From Prorocentrum cordatum (taxonomy: Eukaryota > Sar > Dinophyceae > Prorocentrales > Prorocentraceae): a DNA stretch of 64,000 bases. This document shows positions 1-10,870 of this stretch, piece by piece. The stretch covers positions 135,228 to 199,227 of the forward strand of contig CAUYUJ010002714.1 in NCBI GenBank assembly GCA_963575745.1, read 5' to 3'. Position 1 is the first letter of the stretch. Every line of letters starts with the position of its first letter. The position numbers were made by a program, and so were the translations under genes. The notes below the pieces were generated by a model. That model was not told where the DNA came from. It did no database searches and saw only the letters and a program-made list of their open reading frames with translations.

Positions 1-439
1 CTTGGTCCTCACGACGTGTACAGACACCTTCGTCACCACTGCTGTGTTCACCACCTCTGGATTTCTTTTTCAAGCAGTCGGGCTGGCCAGACAACTGAAA
101 CCAATAATCGCGCCTCTCCGAACACCGTCAGCCGCTTTTGCTCCTAGCGTGCGAAGTCGCCGAAGTTCTGTATCGGGAAAGCCCTGGTTGACCGACCCCC
201 GGATTGACTTGGCTGAGGGGGCAGCCCACTGATGCGACCAGTGGGGTCGTCGATCACGTTGACAGACCTGCGTGGAGGAACCTCTCGCGCATCGCAGTCA
301 GCCGCTCCGCCGAGCACCTTGACGCACATATAATGAGAGCACGCTCTGCAGGAAACCAACAACTTCCCCATTCACTAACGATCTAATCCACTGCGCCGTC
401 TCCCGCCCTGGCCAGATCGCCAGACACGGCAAACGTGCC

Positions 440-1532
440 TCATTGCTTGTACCTCTCCGAAGCGTCCTTCTGCTGGCGTAGGTTTACCTCGCCTGCTGGC
501 AGGTCGCGGGACCTTCCGCTTAACGCTCCGCCTCGAATAACCAACTCCATCCATTTCTCACGTTGGATGTCCGCCATCACTGCCGAATATGAGATCGCCT
601 GTGGGATGTGAGACCGTGCACTTTGGTGACTAGTGTCTTGCGCTGTTCGGGAGCCTCGATCGCGACCCCGACTGTGCTCCACCCCAATTCTTCATTTGTT
701 GCAGCAGGTTCAAGATTACCCTCCAAACTGGAGTGTCATCCATATCTTACTAATACTTCAGCCCTTCCAGTTTGGAAAACAGGTTAACACTGCGGAACCG
801 TGGTCCTTTGGCCCGACCCAGGTACGCGGCCCACGAATCTTGTTCCAGTTTGAGAGCTCGATACACAGATCCGTCTTCAAATAAGCGGCACCACTCCGTG
901 AATGTTCCGACTGTTTCGAATTCCGATTTTACGTATGTGGGATTTTTACATTCGACCATGGAGAATTCGAATTCCTGCTCTTCGGGATCGAACCTGGTAT
1001 AATGAATCGAGAACGCTTTGCTCCCCCCAGACCATTGGCTCCTCGGTCATCTCATGAACAATGAGAAAGACAGGGGAAGTGGTGTCATCGGAGCTCTTCA
1101 ACCACCTTGACCTTGCAATCGAAAGAGCCGAGCAGCTGAGTCTGGATATCAACATCGCGCACAAACTCACCACAAGTAGCCTCAGGCGTTGTCCTGTTGC
1201 TGCAGTTTATCAACTCCGGCCAATCTGAATCTGTCTGAAGTACCTCCTCGGGGTCCGTGTTCTAATCTCTTGCCGGGATACATGGCCAATCCAAATCCAG
1301 CATTACAGAAGCGATGTAGTCGAGGAGATCGAGATTGTCCCAAGTGTCTCCGATGCCCGTGACAGCGTAGACCGCCTGCTGCTCCTCCCCCTAGTCCTCC
1401 ACGTCGTCCTCGTCCTCCTCGTCGTCGTTCTCCTGGTCAACGTCGTCGCCCCCCTCCTCTTCCCCCTCGCCCTCCTTCTCCTTCTCCTTTTGCAGGGGCC
1501 GCTTGCATTTCTTTCTGCAATGTCTGTGCACC
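440..1532 (-). pseudogene. Degenerate unrecognised protein-coding gene
   Basis: Read on the minus strand, this stretch gives protein-like sequence only if the frame is switched several times. From about 1532 to 1088 one frame encodes a Lys/Glu/Asp-rich segment (KEKEKEGEGEEEGGDD, then NDDEEDEDDVED). A more ordinary stretch follows (GDTWDNLDLLDYIASVML, then EFVRDVDIQTQLLGSFDCK). This frame has two TAG stops (1391-1393, 1262-1264) and ends at a TGA (1085-1087). A second frame carries SPVFLIVHEMTEEPMVW (about 1100-1025). A third (about 1035-750) carries FDPEEQEFEFSMVECKNP and FTEWCRLFEDGSVYRAL, ending in a stop. A further shift continues with VMADIQREKWMELVIRGG to 440. Mixed residue use, unlike the repeat-derived frames elsewhere, suggests former coding DNA. 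I recognise no family or catalytic motif. Sequencing errors or short introns could explain some breaks. The relic may extend toward position 144. Confidence 0.45.
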
Positions 1533-2164
1533 TACTATTACTTCATATTTCCCACATCTAAATCTTTCGCTTTGCCACTACAACTCTTGACGCATGCGCG
1601 GCTACATCTTAAGTGGTGTCTTCCGCATCTTATTTACATCTTATTCGCATAGTTCCAGACGCCACCGTAGGCCATTACCTGTTTTCCCTTTCCTCCTGCT
1701 CTTCGTCTCTTCATGTCTCCTCCGGGCTCGCGTTGGGCACCTGGGCGACTCTGGCACGCTTGAGCTAGTGAGGGGTGCGCACAAGCGAGTGTTTACGATA
1801 TTTTAGCTGTTTCCACCCGCATCTCATATCGCGTATTTTCGTTGGCGCTGTTCTTTGCTTACGGCAAATTGCTGGATGATGAGGCTGTCGTCATCCACGG
1901 CAGTCGCATTTGGCAGCCACGATGCCTGCTCCTTCTTGTCGCCCCTTTGTCTTGCCTTTCTCTGCCCTGCCCTCCTCTTCCCCCTTGCCCTTCACCCTTT
2001 TTCCGCTTATCCTCCTCCCCCTTCTCCTTCTCGTCACTTGCCCGCTGGCTGCCCCTGCAGTCTTCCCTGGCCGCGTCAAAGGTCGAGGAAACGCCAACAC
2101 GGCTATAGGGCGTGCGGATCAGCGACGGTTCCCGCTTCCATGCGGTATCCACGCGCACCTTTAC
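1533..2164. other. No gene seen; pyrimidine-rich stretch
   Basis: I see no convincing gene here. Bases 1930-2060 are strongly C/T-rich on the plus strand, and the short open frames across them reflect composition only. Confidence 0.5.
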
Positions 2165-5100
2165 CAAATCATGCGGCATTGGCGCCCCAGGAAGCGACCA
2201 GAGGTGATGAGAACTATTCGCTCCGACTCTTTTGTCTGATATGTGATTGGTATCACATTGATTAGACTAATGTTTGTCATCTTTGTCATTCTGCATTATT
2301 ATGGGTATTGGCTTTCACGTGAGAATCTCGGCGCATTGTCTGCGTTGGGCTCTCTAGCTGGCTTTGAGAGATTGTCTGCATGCATTTGTCTGTACGCGTT
2401 CGAGCCTTGAATGTGATGGTCCAACTTGAGCGCCAGAGCTAGCACCAGTGACGGTCACTGAGAGCTTTCAAACCGTCTGGTGCAGAAGCTCGCTGACCAG
2501 ACACAGACAGTTCGTGGTAATGTTTGCTGCATCTGGCGAAGGAATCTCGATTATGAGCGGCGATTGCAGATGATTGGAGCCTTGCACTGCCAGCCTTTGG
2601 CTTGATGAGCGGCGAATGCTGAATTCACCAGACTGGTACTGTTCGCCCACCTCCACCTTTCATCGCTTGATTAGGTTTGTGATGTTGTTGCTCTTGCGGA
2701 CGGGTTCATCTGTAGGAAGCGTCCAGAGGTAATGATGACCATTCGCTCCAACTCTTTTGCCTGATATGTGATGGACGTCGAATTGGTCAGACTCTGATGT
2801 TTGTCATCTTTGCCATCGCTGATTATTCCGGGTATTGGCCGTCGATTGCGACTCTTGGCACATGGTGTATTTTGTGCTCTCTAGCTGGCTTGGGGGGAAG
2901 TCCTGCATGCCTTTGCCTGGACGGCGTCAGAAGCCTGAATGTGATGGTCCAATTTGAAAGCCAGAGCTAACACCAGTGATTGTCATTGATAGCTTTTTTA
3001 ACAGTCTGATGCAAATGCTCGTTGACCGGACAGACGCAGTTTGTGTTTCGCTTGCCGCGTCTGGCCAAGGACTCTCGATAATGCGCGGCGATTGCAGATA
3101 ATGGGAGCCTTTGCCTGATGTGTGGTGCTGTTCGCTCATCTCCAGCTTCCCTGGCTTGTATAGGTTTGTGATGTTGTTGTTTTTGCGGGTGAGTTCATTT
3201 GAAGGAATTGACCAGAGGTGATGAGAACCATTCGCTCCGACTCTTTCGCTGCCTGGTATGTGATGGACAATGAATTGGTCAGACTCTGATGCTTGTCATC
3301 ATTGCAATCGCTGATTCTTCTTGGTATTGTCCATCGCTTGCGACTCTTGGAGCATTGTGTGTTTTAGGCTCTCTAGCTGGCTTGGGGGGGAGGGAGTCCT
3401 GCATGCATTTGCCTGGACAGCGTCGGAGCCTTGAATGTGATGGTCCAACTGGAACGCCAGAGCCAACTCCAGTGACGGTCATTGATAGCTTTCTTAACCG
3501 TTTGATGCAGACGCTCGTTTGCTCGTTGACCGGACAGACGCAGTTTGTGTGTTCGCTTGCTGCATCTGGCCAAGGACTCTCGATAATGAGTGGCGATTGC
3601 AGATCATGAGAGCCTTGCACTGCCTCCCTTTGGCCTGATGGGCGGTGAATGCTGAATTCACCAGATTCTGGTCATGTTCGTTCATCTCGAGCTTTCATCG
3701 CTTGTATTAGGTTTGTGATGTTGTTGCTCTTGCGGGCGATTTCATTTGAAGGAAGTAGGAAGCGACCAGAGGTGATGTTAACCATTCGCTCCGACTCTCT
3801 TGCCCGATATGTCATGGACATCGAATTGGTCAGACCCTGATGATTCTGATGGGTATTGGCCATCGAGTGCGACTCTTGGCACATTGTTGTGTGTTGCATG
3901 CTCTCTAGCTGACTTTGGGAGGATGTCCTGCATGTGTTTGTCTGGACTGCGTCGGAGCCTTATGTGATGATCCAAATTGAAAACCAGAGCTAACACAGTG
4001 ACGGTCACTGATAGCTTTTTAACCGTCTGATGCAGATGCTCGTTGACCGGACAGACGCAGTTTGCGTTTGGCTTGTTGCATTTGGCCAAGGACTGTCGAT
4101 AATGAGCTGCGATTGCAGATTATGAGCTTTTGTCTTATGTGTGTTGATTGTTGAATTCACCAGACTCTGGTCCTGTTCGCTCATCTCCAGCTTCCATGGC
4201 TTGTATAGGTTTGTGGTGTTGTTGTTCTTGCTATCATTTCATTTTCAGGAATGGACCAGAGGTGATGTTAACCATTTACTCCTACTCTTTTGCTGCCTGA
4301 TATGTGATGGACATCGAATTCGTCAGACTCTGATGTTTGTCATCGCTGATTCTTCTGGGTATTGGTTATCGCGTGTGACTTTTGGCACATTGTGTGTTTT
4401 AGGCTCTCTAGCTGACTTTGGGAGGATATCCTGCATGTATTCGTCTGGACGGCGTTGGAGCCTTGAATGTGATGATCCAACTTGTATGCCAGAGCTAACA
4501 CCAGTGACGGTCACTGATAGCTTTTTTAACCGTCTGATGCAGATGCTCGTTGACCGGACAGACGCAGTGCTTGTAACATTTGGCCAAGGACTTTTTGATA
4601 ATGAGCGGCGATTGCAGATGATGAGAGCATTGCACTGTCACGCTTTGGCCTGATGGGCGGGGAATGTTGAATTTACCAGTTTCTGGTCCTGTTCGCTTAT
4701 CTCCAGCTTTCACGGTTTGTATAGGTTTGTGATGTTGTTGCTTTTGTAGAGGATTTCCTCTTTAGGAAGTGTCCAGAGGTGATGATAACCATTCGCGCGG
4801 TTCTTATGCCTGGTATGTATGGACATCGAATTTGTCGGACTTTGATGCTTGTCATTGTTACCATCGCTGAATAGATATTGGCAATCGCGTGCGACTTTTG
4901 GCACATTGTCTTTTTTAGGCTCTTTAGCTGACTTGGGAGATGTCCTGCATGTATTTGTCTGGACGGCGTCGGATCCTTGAATGTGATGATCCAAATTGAA
5001 AACCAGAGCTAACACCAGTGACGGTCACTGATAGCTTTTTAACCGTCTGATGCAGATGCTCGTTGACCGGACAGACGCAGTTTGTTGTTTGCTTGTTGCA

Positions 5101-5790
5101 TTTGGAAATGGACTCTCGATAATGAGTGGCCATTGCAGATCATGAGAGCCTTTCACTATCCATCTTCGGCCTGATGTGTGGTGAATATTGAATGCACAAG
5201 GTTTTGATGCTAATTGTCAGGCTATCCAGATTTTATGGCTAAACTTTGTATTGTAGTTGTGTTATGCCGCATTTGTCGAAGAGCTCGTTCGTGGGAAGTG
5301 ATCTCAGGTGATGAAACACTTTGCTATCACTCTGTTGCCTGATGCGCCATGAGAATCGAATTCACCAGACTTTGATTTTCGTCCTCTTTGCCATCGCTGT
5401 ATTCTTCTTTGTACTGGCTTTTGCGTGCGACCCTTGGCACATAACGTGCCCTGGGCTCTGTAGTCGTCTTTGGGGGAATGGCCTGCGTGCGTATATCTGG
5501 GCAGCATCGGAGCCTTGTACGTGAGGATCCAACTTGAATGCCAGAGCTAACACCAGTGATGGTCATTAATAGCTTTTTAACCGTCTGATGCAGATGCTCG
5601 TTGACCGGACAGGCGCAGTTTGTGCTTTTGCTTGTTGCGTTGGGCCCATGCCTCTTGTTTCGGGGTTGCGATTGCAGATGATGAGAGCCTTTTCACTACC
5701 ACAGATTTGCGTTGATTTGTGATGAAAGCTGAATTCGTCAGACTCTGGTCTTGTTCGCTCATCTCCATCGTTCATGGTTTGTACTAGGTT
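2165..5790. repeat. Tandem array of about seven ~0.5-kb units
   Basis: The anchor AGGAAGCGACCAGAGGTGAT recurs, with changes, near 2189, 2714, 3203, 3757, 4247, 4764 and 5293, a spacing of 490-555 bp. A second anchor, AGTGACGGTCACT, is an inverted repeat by itself and recurs near 2447, 2973, 3468, 3995, 4502, 5013 and 5553. It is followed by GATAGCTTTTTAACCGTCTG and then GCTCGTTGACCGGACAG. Units differ by point changes and small indels, and the last is the most diverged. No frame stays open across a unit. I found no spliced-leader, 5S or other RNA gene motif in the unit. Confidence 0.9.
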
Positions 5791-5832
5791 GGTTAGCAGA
5801 GCGACGACAGTGCCGTTGTGTCCGACTCTCGA

Positions 5833-5992
5833 CAGCGTGAATAAGTGAGGTGGCTGAGCCTGAGTGAGGATGATTGAGTCTGAGTATGGGTGCATCTGAG
5901 TGTGAGTCTGAGTGTGAGTGAGTCGGAGTGGGTCTGAGTGAGGAAGTGTTCTGGCTGAGTCTGGGTGAGGAAGAGTGAGTCTGAGTTGAGGA
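5833..5992 (+). repeat. Degenerate GAGTCT hexanucleotide repeat
   Basis: Runs of GAGTGAGTCTGAGTGTGAGT and variants follow directly after the 0.5-kb array. Confidence 0.8.
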
Positions 5993-6239
5993 GAAGCGGG
6001 GGAGGGTCGCCTCCTTCCTTCCTGAGGAGTCGGGGGCGTCTAAGTATTAAGAAGAATCCCACCTGAGGATACGGGGAATGAAGCATAATTATAGTAATAG
6101 TATCAGCGGTAACAATGGCGCAACATTGAATGATCGCCTGGCATCCTCGTGGCGCCGCACCACTGCGGCCGCGCCGGCGGCGGCGAAGGCGGCAAGGACG
6201 ACAAGCCTGCAAAAACCAAGGACGCCGAGGACCCGTACA

Positions 6240-6702
6240 TGCTCTTGTCGTCGTCGTGGCCGCCACCGTCGCCATAGCCGCCGTCGTCGTCGTCGTGGCC
6301 GCCGTCGTCGTCGCTGTCGTCGTCGCCGCCGTTATCGTCGTTGCCAGCGCGTGCGTCTTCGCTTTCGACTGCATCCTTTCCCTTCTTCTCTCTGTCCCCC
6401 CCTCACCTGGTTGGAGGAGGATGAGGACGAGGACGAGAAGGAGCAGGATCGACCCACTGTGTACCAACGACGGCGCAGTACACCCTCCCGTCCCGAGTCT
6501 CCTCCCCATTCGTCACGACACGCACGGTGGACCTCCTCCTCCTCCTGCTCCTCCTCCTCCTCCTGCTTCTCCTGCTTCTCCTCCTCCTCCTCCCCCTCCC
6601 CCTCCTCCTGCTCCTCCTTCCCCTGGCCATCCTCCCCCTCCTCCTACACCTCCTCCACCTCGCTCATCCGTCGTCGTTGTCGTCGTCGTCGTCCTCGTCG
6701 TC

Positions 6703-6759
<57 letters not shown>

Positions 6760-6770
6760 TCCAGGCTCAC
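6240..6770 (+). repeat. GTC/CGT and CCT trinucleotide tracts
   Basis: Two GTC tracts (about 6245-6345 and 6668-6762) flank a CCT tract (6530-6660). The open frames of more than 300 codons here give poly-Val, poly-Arg, poly-Ser or poly-Pro and are not credible genes. A short upstream stretch (6185-6240) can encode GGKDDKPAKTKDAEDPYM, similar in composition to Lys-rich islands at 9866 and 10225. Confidence 0.85.
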
Positions 6771-6850
6771 CGCGCGGAGCGGTCCCCTGGAACCACGGGC
6801 GCCCCCACGGGCCCGCCACGCAGGCGCGAGATCCTTTCTTCGGGAGGAGA

Positions 6851-6999
6851 AGAAACACACAGACACAAGGAATTGTCGATTCCCCAGAAATGTAGGGAAA
6901 TCTGGGCAGTGGGGGGAAGACAGGACACCCAGAGAATGTGGGAAAATGAGGGGAATCCTTTTAGTTGTGTGTATTTCTTTGTGTGCCCCAAGGCCCCTT
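6851..6999 (+). repeat. ~150-bp dispersed repeat, copy 1
   Basis: Begins AAACACACAGACACA and has a central GGGAAATCTGGGCAGTGGGG. It ends TTGTGTGTATTTCTTTGTG followed by CCCCAAGGCCCC. Homologous copies in the same orientation lie at 11239, 19065 and 40137. This is the most diverged of the four: its core reads TTGTCGATTCCCC where the others have TCGTCGAC. Confidence 0.85.
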
Positions 7000-7047
7000 C
7001 GTTTCCGAAGGAACTACCTGCGTCCTTCGTCCAGTGCGGCAAGTCTT

Positions 7048-7184
7048 GAGGGGCCCGCTTTCCACCACCAACACCAGAAGTTGGAGGGGGTCCTCCTCCC
7101 CCTCGTCCTCCTCCTCCTCGTCCTCCACCTCCTTCCCCCCTCCAACTTGTGGTGGTGGTGGTGGTGGTGGAACATGGGCCCATG
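7048..7184. mobile_element. TIR-bounded microsatellite element, member 1
   Basis: The left end GGGGCCCGCTTTCCACCACC...AGTTGGAGGGGG pairs with the right end CCCCCCTCCAACT...GGTGGTGGAACATGGGCCC as an inverted repeat of roughly 40 bp. The interior is a CCT/CGT tract. Related ends bound elements at 16318-16540 and 32209-32923. No transposase is present and no target-site duplication is evident. Confidence 0.65.
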
Positions 7185-7249
7185 AAGTCCGGGTCTTCAT
7201 GGTCGAGGAAGTGCGCTGTCAGCAGGCCCGCTCCGAACATGGGCCGTCC

Positions 7250-7600
7250 TTCCTCCGTGTAACCGTTCCATAACTTCAGGCTCCTGGCCACAGTTTGCAC
7301 TTAGGCTTGACGAGGGAAAGAGAGAACGAGAGAGAGAGAGAGACATATAAGGGAGATAACCCCATTTTGAAAAAGAGGCCCTTCCATATGGGTAAATTGT
7401 GACGACTGTTGTACTCGTGGAACTGAGCATCCCAGAAGCATTTGGCGAGCGCCCCTTTTTGAAAAGGAACCGCCCTCCATCCGTGTAATTGTTTGACTTG
7501 TTTGAGGCGAGTGGGCGCGGCGCCATTGCGAGAGCTCATTTTTGAAATTCGTCCGCCACCCATCCGCACAACTCTTGGAACATGGAAGCTTCATGATCGT
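7250..7600 (+). repeat. ~80-bp repeat family, diverged units
   Basis: Units carry the family words GAAAAGGAACCGCCCTCCAT, then a short spacer and GGCGAGTGGGCGCGGCGCC (clearest at 7455-7545). The same family forms larger arrays at 17990-18480, 18836-19380 and, inverted, 33270-34300. A GA dinucleotide run lies at 7318-7343. Confidence 0.65.
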
Positions 7601-7794
7601 AGGCGGTGGGGAAGTCTCAGGCCCGCCTTGAGGACACGCCAGGTGGTGCCACGGGGAGGAGGAGGATGGCTAGGGGGAGCGGTTGCTTGTGTGTGTGATT
7701 ATCCGTAAGGGTTTCGCCCCCTGGGGTTTCGCCCCCTGCCGTCGGGCCCCCTGTCTATCATAATGGGATATCTCAGGGTCGCGTCGGTGCGTCT

Positions 7795-8019
7795 TTGCGC
7801 TGCCTTGGCGCATCTGGGCATGCGGGAGCAGATGAATCATCAGCGCATGTTGAGGCGTTGGCATTATCGAAGACGCCTACGGCGAATCACCGCCGCTCCC
7901 TGCCTTTTGGCATCGCCCATGTGGCCGAGCGTTGTTGCAAGAGCTCTGTCAAGCTATCGGACCGTGTGTTCCCCCAACCGTTGTGGAAACCCTTCGGGGA
8001 ACACTTGAATGAGGATGGC
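7795..8019 (+). other. Coding-like island leading into a Glu tract
   Basis: An open frame from 7795 gives about 78 ordinary residues, including VKLSDRVFPQPLWKPFGEHL, before entering the GGA tract in the Glu frame. It could be an exon with an acidic tail or chance. No family is recognised and no clear splice sites were established. Confidence 0.2.
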
Positions 8020-8024
8020 GGGGA

Positions 8025-8207
8025 AGATCAGGAGGAGGAGGAGGAGAAGGAGGAGGAGGAGAGGGAGGAGAAGGAGGCGGAGGAGGAGGAGGAGGAGGAG
8101 GAGGAGGAGGAGGAGGAGGAGGAGGAGGAGGAGGAGGAGAGGAGACGGAGCAGGAACAGGAGGAGGAGGAGGAGGAGGAGGAGGAGGAGGAGGAGGAGGA
8201 GGAGCCT
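8025..8207 (+). repeat. GGA microsatellite
   Basis: An almost pure GGA/GAG tract with few interruptions. It is purine-only on the plus strand, so it could form triplex (H-DNA) structure. Confidence 0.95.
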
Positions 8208-8209
8208 CT

Positions 8210-8990
8210 GGGGGCGCTATTGGGACCTCCTGGGAGCTTCCTGAGAGCCTCTTGGAGGCATCTTGGGGGCCTCCTTGGGCCTCTTGGGGGCCTTAGGGGG
8301 CTTCTCGGGGGCCTCTCTGGCCGTCTCGGGGCATTCCTGGCCCGTCGGACGCCGTCGGAAGCCGTCTTGGGGGCCTCTTTGGGCCGACTTGAAACCCTCC
8401 TGGGGTGCTCCGGGGCTGTCTTGCAGGCCGCCTTGGGCGTCTTGGAGGCCTCTTGGGCCTTCTAGGGGCCCGGGTGGCCTCTCGGCCCGTTCTGGGGCCA
8501 TCCTGGAGGCCTCTTGGGTGATCTTTCGGGTCTCTTGGGCCGTCTTGGGGCGTCTGAAGGCCGAAAGGCGCACATGACAAAGTCAGTCGAACACCTAAGG
8601 AAGATCCATGGTTTTGGTCTCCTCTGGCCTTCCTGGAGGCCCTCTTGGAGGCCTCTTGGGCCGTCTTTGGGACCTCTTGGGGCCTCTTGGGCCGTCTTAG
8701 GCCATCTTAGAGCCATCTTGGGCCGTTTTGGTGGGCTCCTGGCCCGTCTGACGCCGTCGCAAGCTGTCATGGGGGCCTCTCTGTGCCGACTGGGGTCCCT
8801 CTTGGGATGCTCCATCTTGGAGGCCGTCTTGGGCGTCTTGGAGGCCTTTGGCCGTCTTGGGGCCCTCCTGGGGCGGTCTTGGGGGCCTCATGGGCCGTTC
8901 TGGGGCCATCCTGGAGGCCTCTGGGGCGATTTTTGGGCGATCTTTGAGGGGCTCTTGGGCCGTCTGGTCAATCCGTGGGCCGCCCTGGCG
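8210..8990 (+). repeat. GC-rich 'GGCCTCTTGGG' minisatellite locus 1 with embedded core
   Basis: Degenerate 12-16-base units built from GGCCTCTTGGG and GGGCCGTCTTGG. Two halves are a ~400-bp higher-order duplication: CTGGCCCGTC followed by GACGCCGTCG occurs at 8339 and 8738. A non-repeat core at 8551-8622 begins GAAGGCCGAAAGGCGCACA. Related loci with a related core lie at 23470-23950 and 41265-41770. All frames are open by composition (Leu/Gly/Trp/Ser on plus, Pro/Arg/Gln on minus). Confidence 0.85.
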
Positions 8991-9053
8991 TTGCAATTTC
9001 GCCAGGCACTCATGATCCATCTGATGGTGCTTCCACGGGTAGGGGGCCACATG

Positions 9054-9203
9054 CGAACCCTACCCCTACGCCCCACGATTTCTGATGGGGAGGGTTCACT
9101 TCGTTCTCCCCCTAAGGGTGGGGTTCACTTCGTTCGGGAGCTCACGAGCGAAGGGAACCCCACCCTCCCCCTCAGAAATCGTAGGGGGCAGGGGTAGGGT
9201 TCG
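9054..9203. repeat. Foldback (long inverted repeat) element
   Basis: Outer arm CGAACCCTACCCCTACGCC is matched inversely by GGGGCAGGGGTAGGGTTCG. CCCACGATTTCTGATGGGG is matched by the inverse of CCCTCAGAAATCGTAGGGGG. The centre is GAGCTC (9138-9143), flanked by GGGTTCACTTCGTTCGG and CGAGCGAAGGGAACCCC. The left arm holds an internal duplication of GGGTTCACTTCGTTC. The whole 150 bp can fold on itself. Confidence 0.8.
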
Positions 9204-9257
9204 TGCTCCCCAGGTCATTCCGATCTTGCTTGTGGTGCTGCTCCTCCCTTCCAGGCC

Positions 9258-9674
9258 TTGTCACGGGCACGGGCGATGGCACGGGCGAGTCTAATGCAAT
9301 GGCCTCCTGGAAGCAGGGGTCGCGGCACTGCCGAGGCTGAGCAGGTTGCTCCGTCCTTTGGTCCGTGTGTGGGCAAAGGCAGGGCTCGGAGTGAGGACAC
9401 AGACGTGGATCTCCAGTGCTGCTCTCTTGCTGCTGGTCGCGTACTGTCCTGTGGCGCCCGTCTGCGTTTACAGCATCCTCGCGTTGATCGGCGCGATCGC
9501 GTTGGCCAGCCACGTCCTGCAATATTCCATATGATTCCCGCGGCGGTTGAGTGCGTGAAGACCGCGCGCAGCGACGCTCTCCACGATGACGTGTCCGAGG
9601 TGCAAGTTTCTCTATACACTGCGGGCGCCTATACACTGCGGGCGCAGGTAGTGTGGCTTTTCGGCCCCGAGTAG
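9258..9674 (+). other. Coding-like island, possible membrane segment
   Basis: One plus frame (9346-9534) contains a strongly hydrophobic run (SAALLLLVAYCPVAPVCVYS, then ILALIGAIALASHVLQYSI). An overlapping frame ends VSLYTAGAYTLRAQVVWLF before a stop near 9674. The minus strand is also open for about 200 residues across 9172-9795, so the coding strand is uncertain. A 15-base unit TATACACTGCGGGCG is duplicated at 9613-9643. No family is recognised. Confidence 0.2.
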
Positions 9675-9865
9675 CTCTGTTGCCGGGCCCGTAGTTGGGG
9701 GCGCAGGGACGGGATAGGGATTGGGCCGAGCCGAACAAGGTGCGCACGTTGTGCCACGCATCCCCGTCAGTCTCGGGATCCAGAAAATTATGCACCCTCC
9801 CTCCCCTGCCTTCACCCTTCAGCCCCCTGCCTCTGCCTCGTCCCTCCCCTCCCCCTCCATTGCTT

Positions 9866-10054
9866 CCCCGAGGGCGCCAAGGCGGCGAAAAAGGAAAAGG
9901 CCGTGAAGCAAGACGGCAAAGACAAGCAGGGCAAGAGCGGCAAGGCTAGCAGAGGGGGGTCCTGGGGGGAGGGGGAGGTTGCCGCTCCCCCGCCCTCTCT
10001 CCACTTGCTCTCCCTGTCAGTCCCGCCCCGCCTCCCCTCCCTCCTCCCCGTTGG

Positions 10055-10086
<32 letters not shown>

Positions 10087-10310
10087 TCACCATCGCCGTC
10101 GCAGTCGCCCTCACCGTCGAGGTCGTCGTCATCGTCGTCGGCGTCGTCGTTGGCGTCGGCGTCGGTGTTGTCGTCTGTCCGTCGTCGTCGCCGTCCGTCC
10201 GTCCGTCCATCCGTCGGGTCCAGTCCGGCCCCTGCGAAGGCGGGCGTGGCCGGCCCGCCCCCCGCCAAAGCCAAGAAGGACAAGGGCAAGGACGACGCCC
10301 CCGTCCCTCC
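9866..10310 (+). other. Lys/Ala-rich coding-like islands around a GTC tract
   Basis: 9866-9958 can encode EGAKAAKKEKAVKQDGKDKQ followed by GKSGKASRGG. 10225-10300 can encode PAPAKAGVAGPPPAKAKKDK followed by GKDDAP. Between them is a GTC/CGT tract (10048-10200). The composition resembles basic, disordered nuclear-protein tails, but no domain is visible and splice sites are not resolved. Confidence 0.2.
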
Positions 10311-10870
10311 CTGCCGCCGCCGCCCTTGCCGTCGACGCCGTCGACGGCGGCGTCGGTGGCGACGACGACGGCGGCGGTCGCGCTGGCGGCTGCGGCGAGG
10401 GCGGCGGCAGCAGCGTCGCGGCTGCGGCGAGAGTGGCAGGGAAGGCGGCGAGGATGGCGGAGCGGACGAGTCTCCAGGATCGAGGTCCGACAGATTTTGG
10501 ATTCGTTTGTTCGCTTGTTGTTTTTGTTGTTTGTTTTTTCAGCGGATCGAGTTTGTTCGTACATGTTTTTCTCTTGCAAATCCATGTGTTTAGGGAACTG
10601 TCATGTTTGAGGACGCCTCGAGCCGTTCTGGGCCTCTTGAGACCTCGGGGATTCGAGAGCTTCTTTCTCTCCCTGGTGGAAGTGCTAGCTCCCCCGTGGA
10701 AGGGCTGGTCTCGCGGTGGACGTTGGAAGAAGATGTGAAGGGCAAACCGCTAGCGTGAGCCATTTTTTTATCAGGGCGAGCCTGCCCCCTCCCTCGGCCG
10801 CCCTGGCCGCCGCCTGCTGCGCAGGCTCCTCTCGGCACTCTTCGGCAGAGGCCTGGCCCCTGGGCCGTCA

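Noticed and set aside
2165-5790. Spliced-leader RNA or 5S rRNA gene cluster
   Set aside because: Neither CCGTAGCCATTTTGGCTCAAG-type sequence nor 5S internal control motifs occur in any unit.
8217-9197. Collagen-like or Trp/Leu/Gly repeat protein
   Set aside because: All frames through the GGCCTCTTGGG minisatellite are open; the pattern is DNA-level.
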